A stretch of DNA of 64,000 nt, taken from positions 120,229 to 184,228 of the forward strand of contig NZ_RZIJ01000017.1 of the NCBI RefSeq assembly GCF_003989665.1, in the 5' to 3' direction. The notes beneath the pieces were generated by a model. It had not been told where the DNA came from. It did no database searches and saw nothing but the letters and a program-made list of their open reading frames with translations. This stretch comes from Azospirillum doebereinerae. Its GTDB lineage: Bacteria > Pseudomonadota > Alphaproteobacteria > Azospirillales > Azospirillaceae. Every line of letters begins with the position of its first letter. Position 1 is the stretch's first letter. Shown one piece after another: positions 57,014 through 64,000 of the stretch. The position numbers were made by a program, and so were the translations under genes.

Positions 57014-57223
57014 TGGTACCTCCCGATGGCTGGCGTGCTTGGGCTGGCGCTATGGGTCGGTGGATCCGTCTTCGGCCTGTGGCGGCCGGCGGATTCTGGT
57101 GGTCATTCTCCGCAAGCATAGGGGGTATCGGCCAGTCCGCGTCAAGCGGCCCTAAGGTCGTCGGCCGAAAGAAAGGGATGGAAACTGCATAAGACTCGGA
57201 TTGTACGTACTGGCGCGCAATTT

Positions 57224-57237
57224 TGTGACGCGTTACA
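57224..57237. promoter_or_regulatory. Candidate operator between coxS and the TRAP operon
   Basis: TGTGACG-CGTTACA is a 14-base inverted repeat with one mismatch pair. It lies in the 282-base divergent gap, 59 bases before the TAXI gene. A GTACGTAC palindrome lies at 57203-57210. A regulator acting on one or both transcripts could bind here, but nothing identifies it. Confidence 0.3.
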
Positions 57238-57295
57238 GTGGGTTGCGAAGCCCGTGCATCAAGTGGGCACACGAACGATCCCAGGGAGAGACAGC

Positions 57296-58249
57296 ATGAA
57301 ACGCCTTGCCGCCGTGGTCGGAGCCTGCCTGTTCGCGTCGTTGCCGGCCACGTCATCGCCGGCTCGGGCCGAAGCCTACATCACCGTGCTGACCGGCGGC
57401 ACCAGCGGTGTGTATTACCCGCTGGGCGTGGCGCTCTCCAACGTCTACGGCAAGGCGCTGCCGGGGGCCAAGGTGACGGCGCAGGCGACCAAGGCGTCGG
57501 TGGAGAACCTCAACCTGCTCCAGGCCGGGCGCGGCGAGATCGGCTTCACGCTGGGCGATTCGCTGAGCGACGCCTGGAAGGGCAACGAGGAGGTCGGCTT
57601 CAAGACGAAGCTGGAAAAGCTGCGCACCGTCGCGGCGATCTACCCCAACTACATCCAGGTCGTGGCGACCAAGGAATCCGGCATCAAGACGCTGGCCGAC
57701 CTGAAGGGCAAGCGCGTGTCGGTCGGCGCGCCCAAATCGGGGACGGAGCTGAACGCCCGCGCGATCTTCCACGCCGCCGGCCTCGCCTACAAGGATTTCG
57801 ACAAGACCGAGTATCTGCCCTTCGGCGAGTCGGTCGACCTGATGAAGAACCGGCAGCTCGACGCGACGCTGATCTCGGCGGGGCTGGGCGTGGCGGCAAT
57901 CAAGGATCTGTCGGCCTCGCAGGAAGTCACCGTGGTGTCGATCCCGGCCGACATCGTGGCGAAGGTCGGCGACGCCGCCTACATCGCCGAGACGGTGCCC
58001 GCCAACACCTACCCCGGCCAGACCGAGGCGGTGCCGACCGCCGCCGTGCGCAACCTGCTGGTCACCCATTCCGGCGTCAGCGACGACGCGGCCTACGCGA
58101 TGACGAAGACGCTGTTCGAGAATCTCGACGCGCTCGCCGCCGCCCACGTCGCCGCCAAGCAGATCAAGCTCGACGCCGCCGCCACTCAGTCGCCGGTGCC
58201 GCTGCACCCCGGCTCGATCAAGTTCTACAAGGAAAAGGGCCTGATGTGA
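57296..58249 (+). CDS. TAXI family TRAP transporter substrate-binding protein
   Basis: This 317-residue periplasmic binding protein has a signal peptide (cleavage near ARAEA, about residue 26). The mature protein starts YITVLTGGTSGVYYPLG, the hallmark of TAXI proteins, and continues with LQAGRGEIGF and KGKRVSVGAPKSGTELNAR. It delivers a ligand to the adjacent TRAP permease. The MKRLAAVVGA start at 57296 follows AGGGAGAG. The ligand cannot be told from sequence; TAXI proteins often bind small acids such as glutamate or related compounds. Confidence 0.92.
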   Translation: MKRLAAVVGACLFASLPATSSPARAEAYITVLTGGTSGVYYPLGVALSNVYGKALPGAKVTAQATKASVENLNLLQAGRGEIGFTLGDSLSDAWKGNEEVGFKTKLEKLRTVAAIYPNYIQVVATKESGIKTLADLKGKRVSVGAPKSGTELNARAIFHAAGLAYKDFDKTEYLPFGESVDLMKNRQLDATLISAGLGVAAIKDLSASQEVTVVSIPADIVAKVGDAAYIAETVPANTYPGQTEAVPTAAVRNLLVTHSGVSDDAAYAMTKTLFENLDALAAAHVAAKQIKLDAAATQSPVPLHPGSIKFYKEKGLM

Positions 58250-58274
58250 CCGGGCGCCGGCCGGAGTCGCCGCG

Positions 58275-60364
<2,090 letters not shown>

Positions 60365-60368
<4 letters not shown>

Positions 60369-60739
60369 GCGGCTTGTGCCTGACGGCCCTTGGCGGCGCG
60401 CTGCTCGCGGCGCTGCCGGGGCCGTCCTTCACCCTGTCCTGGACGCATTCCATCGAGAAGACCGAATGGCGGGAGGAGTGGCGGGTCGAGGCCCAGCGCC
60501 TCGTCCCCGTCGAGGCCCGCGTCCAGGGCACCGGTGCCGGCATGGAGCCGGGGCCGGACGCCCGCCAAGTGGACGGCTGGCTGGTGTGGGTTCCCAACCT
60601 GCCGCCGCAGGACAGCCTGACGCTCGCCGCCTCGTCCTTCACCGCCGACCATCGGCTGTGCGCGGGCGGCGACTGCCGGCCGCTCGCCGACTGGACCGGC
60701 CGGCGGGACGAGCCCGTGACCCTGCGCGCCTGTCCGTGA
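60365..60739 (+). CDS. DUF1850 domain protein, TRAP-associated
   Basis: This 124-residue protein begins GTG at 60365, overlapping the permease stop (GTGA). An N-terminal hydrophobic segment (about 5-18) may be a signal peptide. The DUF1850 core reads FTLSWTHSIEKTEWREEWRV, then ARVQGTGAGMEPGPDARQVD. DUF1850 genes are very often next to TAXI-TRAP transporters. Their role is unknown, perhaps in binding or delivering the ligand. Two cysteines in LCAGGDC may pair. Confidence 0.85.
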
Positions 60740-60851
60740 AGCGGGGCAGGGGCTTGAGACACGTCGTGGCCGGCCCGGTCCCTTCCGGCTTGGCTTACGC
60801 TCGCTCCGACCGCATACTCCCGACCCTTTCGTCAGCCGACAATCCGGACCC

Positions 60852-62306
60852 ATGATCACGTTGCCTTCCAGCTGCCGCCTCGCGGCGACCACGCTCGCCC
60901 TGGCGGGTCTTCTCCTGGCCGGGTCGCCCGACGCCGTGCTGGCGGCGGAAGCCGGCGCGCCGCATCTCGACGGTCGCCTGATGGGCGTGGCCTGGGTGGT
61001 GCCCTTCGTGGGAATCCTGCTGTCCATCGCGCTGTTCCCGCTGCTGGCGCCGCTGGTCTGGCACCACCACTTCGGCAAGATCTCGGCGGCCTGGGCCTTG
61101 GCCTTCCTGCTGCCCTTCGCCGCCGTCTTCGGGGTTGGGCTGGCGACCTACGAGCTGCTGCACACGCTGCTGCTGGAATACATCCCCTTCATCGTGCTGC
61201 TGACCGCGCTGTTCACCGTGGCCGGCGGCGTCCGGCTGACCGGGTCGCTGGTGGGGACGCCGCTGGCCAACACGGTCGGTCTGGCGCTGGGCACCGTGCT
61301 GGCCAGCGTGATGGGGACGACCGGCGCCTCGATGCTGCTGATCCGCCCGCTGCTGCGTGCCAACGAGCACCGGACCCACAAGGTCCACACCGTCGTGTTC
61401 TTCATCTTCCTGGTGTCGAACGTCGGCGGCTCGCTGACGCCTCTGGGCGATCCGCCGCTGTTCCTGGGCTTCCTGAAGGGCGTCGATTTCTTCTGGCCGA
61501 CCGTCCATCTGTTCGGGCCGATGGTCTTCCTGTCGGCGCTGCTGCTGACGATCTACTTCGCGCTGGACCTCTGGCTGCACACCCGCGATCCCGGCAAGCA
61601 CCCGCTGATCGAGGGCGTTCACGAACGCGAGCCGGTGCGCATCGAGGGTGGGATCAATCTGGCCCTGCTGGCCGCCATCGTCGGCGCGGTGCTGCTGAGC
61701 GGCGTCTGGCACCCCGGCACCGGCGTCACGTTCCACCACGTCGAGGTCCCGCTGGAGACCATCGTCTCGCAAATTCTGCTGATCGGCATCACGGCCCTGT
61801 CGCTGAAGCTGACCAGCGAGCAGAGCCGCCGCCTCAACGGCTTCAGCTGGGGACCGATCCTGGAGGTCGCCAAGCTGTTCGCGGCGATCTTCCTGACCAT
61901 CATCCCGGCCATCGCCATCCTGAAATCCGGCACCGACGGCGCGCTCGGCGCCATCATCGCCGCCGTGAACGACGGCGGAAAGCCGAACCCGGCCGCCTAT
62001 TTCTGGGCCGCCGGCATCCTGTCGAGCTTCCTCGACAACGCGCCGACCTACCTGATCTTCTTCAACACGGCCGGCGGCGACGCCCAGGTCCTGATGGGTG
62101 ATCTGGCGCTGACGCTGACGGCGATCTCGGCGGGCGCAGTGTTCATGGGGGCGAACAGCTACATCGGCAACGCGCCCAACTTCATGGTCAAGGCCATCGC
62201 CGAGGAACGCGGCGTCGCCATGCCCAGCTTCTTCGGCTACATGGCGTGGTCCTGCGGCATCCTGGTGCCGCTGCTGGGCCTGACGACGCTGGTGTTCTTC
62301 CTGTAG
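60852..62306 (+). CDS. NhaD-type sodium/proton antiporter
   Basis: This 484-residue membrane protein has 11-12 helices. It has a cleavable-looking start (VLAAE at about residue 33), as seen in NhaD proteins. Ion-transporter superfamily motifs include NVGGSLTPLGDPPLFLGFLK and the later SSFLDNAPTYLIFFN and ANSYIGNAPNFMVKAIAEE. NhaD expels sodium at alkaline pH. It follows the TRAP genes by 112 bases and may be a separate unit, although sodium-coupled TRAP uptake would make an adjacent antiporter sensible. Confidence 0.9.
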   Translation: MITLPSSCRLAATTLALAGLLLAGSPDAVLAAEAGAPHLDGRLMGVAWVVPFVGILLSIALFPLLAPLVWHHHFGKISAAWALAFLLPFAAVFGVGLATYELLHTLLLEYIPFIVLLTALFTVAGGVRLTGSLVGTPLANTVGLALGTVLASVMGTTGASMLLIRPLLRANEHRTHKVHTVVFFIFLVSNVGGSLTPLGDPPLFLGFLKGVDFFWPTVHLFGPMVFLSALLLTIYFALDLWLHTRDPGKHPLIEGVHEREPVRIEGGINLALLAAIVGAVLLSGVWHPGTGVTFHHVEVPLETIVSQILLIGITALSLKLTSEQSRRLNGFSWGPILEVAKLFAAIFLTIIPAIAILKSGTDGALGAIIAAVNDGGKPNPAAYFWAAGILSSFLDNAPTYLIFFNTAGGDAQVLMGDLALTLTAISAGAVFMGANSYIGNAPNFMVKAIAEERGVAMPSFFGYMAWSCGILVPLLGLTTLVFFL

Positions 62307-62336
62307 AGGGCAGAGGGGGGCAGGGGCAGGGCGTTC

Positions 62337-63146
62337 TCAGCCCTCGCCGCGCTCCTCCCGCTTGGCCTGCTGCCAGAAGGCCTCCATCTCGTCGAGCGTG
62401 GCGCCTTCCGGCTTGCGGCCCTGTTCGGCGAGCAGCGCCTCGATCCGGTGGAAGCGGCGCTCGAACTTGGCGTTGGTGCCGCGCAGGGCCGCTTCCGGCT
62501 CCACCTTCAGCCGGCGGGCGAGATTCACCAGGGCGAACAGCAGGTCGCCCAACTCGTCGGCCACCCGGTCCTGCGCCGATCCGGCGTCCATCTCGGCGCG
62601 CAGCTCCCGGACTTCCTCCTCGATCTTGTCGAGGATGTCGCGGGCATCGGTCCAGTCGAAGCCGACCCGGGCGGCGCGGTTCTGGAGCTTCAAGGCGCGG
62701 GTCAGGGCGGGCAGGGCAGGGATCACGCCCTCCAGCGCCGAGGGTGCGCGGCCTTCCTCGGCCGCCTTGGCGGCGCGCTCGGCGGCCTTGTGCTCCTCCC
62801 AGCGCGAGGTCTGCTGGTCGGAAGTCTTGACCTCCTCCGGGCCGAAGACGTGCGGGTGGCGGCGGATCATCTTGTCGGTGATGACGCCGGCGACCTCCTC
62901 GAAATCGAACAGACCCTCCTCGCGCGCCATCTGGCTGTAATAGACGACCTGGAACAGCAGATCGCCCAGCTCTTCCCGCAACGCCGTCTTGTCGTCCTTC
63001 TCGATGGCGTCGGCGACCTCGTAGGCTTCCTCGATGGTGTGCGGCGCGATGGTCTTGTAGGTCTGCACCAGATCCCAGGGGCAGCCGCCATTGGGGTCGC
63101 GCAGCCGCGCCATCACGTCGATGAGCCGGTCGATGTTGCGGGTCAT
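62337..63146 (-). CDS. mazG: Nucleoside triphosphate pyrophosphohydrolase MazG
   Basis: This 269-residue protein has two MazG domains. The first holds CPWDLVQTYKTIAPHTIEEAYE and EELGDLLFQVVYYSQMA, and the second holds EEVRELRAEM and DELGDLLFALVNLARRL. These EExxE/DE sets bind magnesium. MazG hydrolyses NTPs and dNTPs and can remove mutagenic nucleotides. GGAG lies 9 bases before ATG 63146. It converges on the antiporter gene with 30 bases between the stops. Confidence 0.95.
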   Translation of the reverse strand: MTRNIDRLIDVMARLRDPNGGCPWDLVQTYKTIAPHTIEEAYEVADAIEKDDKTALREELGDLLFQVVYYSQMAREEGLFDFEEVAGVITDKMIRRHPHVFGPEEVKTSDQQTSRWEEHKAAERAAKAAEEGRAPSALEGVIPALPALTRALKLQNRAARVGFDWTDARDILDKIEEEVRELRAEMDAGSAQDRVADELGDLLFALVNLARRLKVEPEAALRGTNAKFERRFHRIEALLAEQGRKPEGATLDEMEAFWQQAKREERGEG

Positions 63147-63312
63147 GGGGCGGGTCTCCGGATGCGGGAAAAGGCCGCGACGATAGCCGAGCCGCACGGC
63201 GATGAGAAGCCGGGCGCGGGGGCGTCCTTTGTCGAAACTGGATTGAACTCCATCTTCTTTCCAGTTTCCGCGGGGCAGTTCGACTCCGCAAACGAGCGAT
63301 GGGGGGCCGCAG

Positions 63313-63822
63313 TCATGTCCGTGTCTTAAGAACAACAAAAGTCCAGCGGATTTCCGATCGCCCCAACATATCGTTTCGCTCTGCAACGTGGACCGCGTCA
63401 AGCCCGTGCAAGCCCGCCAGTTCAATTGTTTCATATGCCGAGACTTCGAACATCCTCCGTCCTTGAGGAACCGGACCATGACGCAGTGACATGCTGATCC
63501 GGCCGTTCGCATTGAGGAGTCCCGCCAAGGATTTCATGGCTGTTTGCCGCTCCTGAATGTCCAAGTGCATCCATACAGCCGTCAGAAGGATCAGGTCGAA
63601 GCGATCCTTGCGACGATGAAGCTGCAGGAGATCGGGAAGATGGTCATCGACCCATTCGATGGGTTTTCCCTTATGAAGGCGCAATCCCTCTTGTCGAAGT
63701 TCATCGGTCGGCTCCACGGCAACGACCCTGTGGCCGAGCACGGTGAGCGCTGCGGCGTCGCGACCCGACCCCGCTCCGACATCAAGGACCCGTGCGGGTG
63801 GGGAGGGAAAGAGATGCATCAC
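63313..63822 (-). CDS. Class I SAM-dependent methyltransferase, start possibly frameshifted
   Basis: This 169-residue reading frame has the SAM-binding motif I VLDVGAGSGRDAAAL, motif II VVAVEPTDELR and motif III-like region FDLILLTAVWMHLD. It begins at GTG 63822, only 11 residues before motif I, which is short. The same frame upstream (to about 63881) reads ASVLAEQYESITFGDVHHEV, which also looks coding but has no start codon before a stop. A one-base change in the A-run at 63881-63885 would link it to ATG 63916. The region is less GC-rich than most of the window. Confidence 0.7.
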   Translation of the reverse strand: MMHLFPSPPARVLDVGAGSGRDAAALTVLGHRVVAVEPTDELRQEGLRLHKGKPIEWVDDHLPDLLQLHRRKDRFDLILLTAVWMHLDIQERQTAMKSLAGLLNANGRISMSLRHGPVPQGRRMFEVSAYETIELAGLHGLDAVHVAERNDMLGRSEIRWTFVVLKTRT

Positions 63823-64000
63823 CTCATGGTGGACATCACCAAATGTGATGCTCTCGTATTGTTCGGCCAGGACTGACGCGTTTTTGCCGTACCCTTGCGT
63901 TCCTTTTGATCATCATTTCTTCTGAAAGATTCAAGCTGAAGTGCGACACGTGCTTTTATGATAGGTCTACAGTCCTTTTTTTGCGTAAGGTCGTCCCGGT

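Overview
The window is about 64 kb of high-GC DNA packed with short intergenic gaps and ATGA-type overlaps. Gene content and order point to an alphaproteobacterium of the Rhodospirillales, most like Azospirillum. This is an inference from protein resemblance, because no database could be searched. Supporting clusters are ppiD-trpE, erpA-xth, dGTPase-argS-SPOR-nagZ-S2P-scpA-scpB-tatABC, and a form II CO-dehydrogenase-like cluster. Only one RNA gene is visible, a tRNA-Ser(UGA).

Layout. 1-3.7 kb: 5' part of trpE, ppiD and a CsbD-like stress gene, all on the minus strand. 3.8-5.1 kb: small genes, including a YnfA membrane protein and a short protein with four clustered cysteines. 5.4-7.8 kb: a PAS-PAS-GGDEF-EAL protein behind an FNR-type box. 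8-10.8 kb: a K+/H+ antiporter and two small lipoproteins. 10.9-16.8 kb: an MsbA-like exporter, ExoD, an ABC-F ATPase, ndk and an unknown gene. 16.9-21.4 kb: a hybrid histidine kinase and a response regulator with a 500-residue N-terminal domain. 21.4-23.1 kb: a small foreign island (broken phage terminase end and an AT-rich PIN-like gene) against the 3' end of tRNA-Ser. 23.2-34.0 kb: housekeeping genes (xth, erpA, dGTPase, argS, nagZ, S2P, scpAB, tatABC). 34.1-42.8 kb: GFA protein, alaS, cupin, a MoxR ATPase, a pepsin-like aspartic protease homologue, a PLP dehydratase, a VOC protein and a YitT protein. 42.8-45.6 kb: a minus-strand operon of two tandem paralogues of an unrecognised family plus a Cys-phosphatase. 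45.7-48.1 kb: a 5'-nucleotidase and a class I amidotransferase. 48.1-57.0 kb: a molybdenum-hydroxylase cluster read leftward: coxS-coxL-coxM, AAA and VWA maturation proteins, two XdhC/CoxI half-proteins and a MoeA/MobA fusion. 57.3-62.3 kb: a divergent TAXI-TRAP transporter, its DUF1850 companion and an NhaD-type antiporter. 62.3-64 kb: mazG and a methyltransferase whose start looks frameshifted.

How the genes fit together. The cox cluster holds structural, cofactor and maturation genes in one orientation. Its active-site loop (AYRGAGR) and S-L-M order mark it as form II, so the physiological substrate is uncertain. The scp-tat run combines chromosome condensation with folded-protein export. 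Two families of GC-rich inverted-repeat elements each occur twice between genes, resembling REPIN-type sequences.

The observations most worth following are the bacterial pepsin-like protein, the tandem paralogue/phosphatase operon, the tRNA-linked island with its PIN-like gene, the two repeat families, and the FNR-type promoter of the phosphodiesterase.
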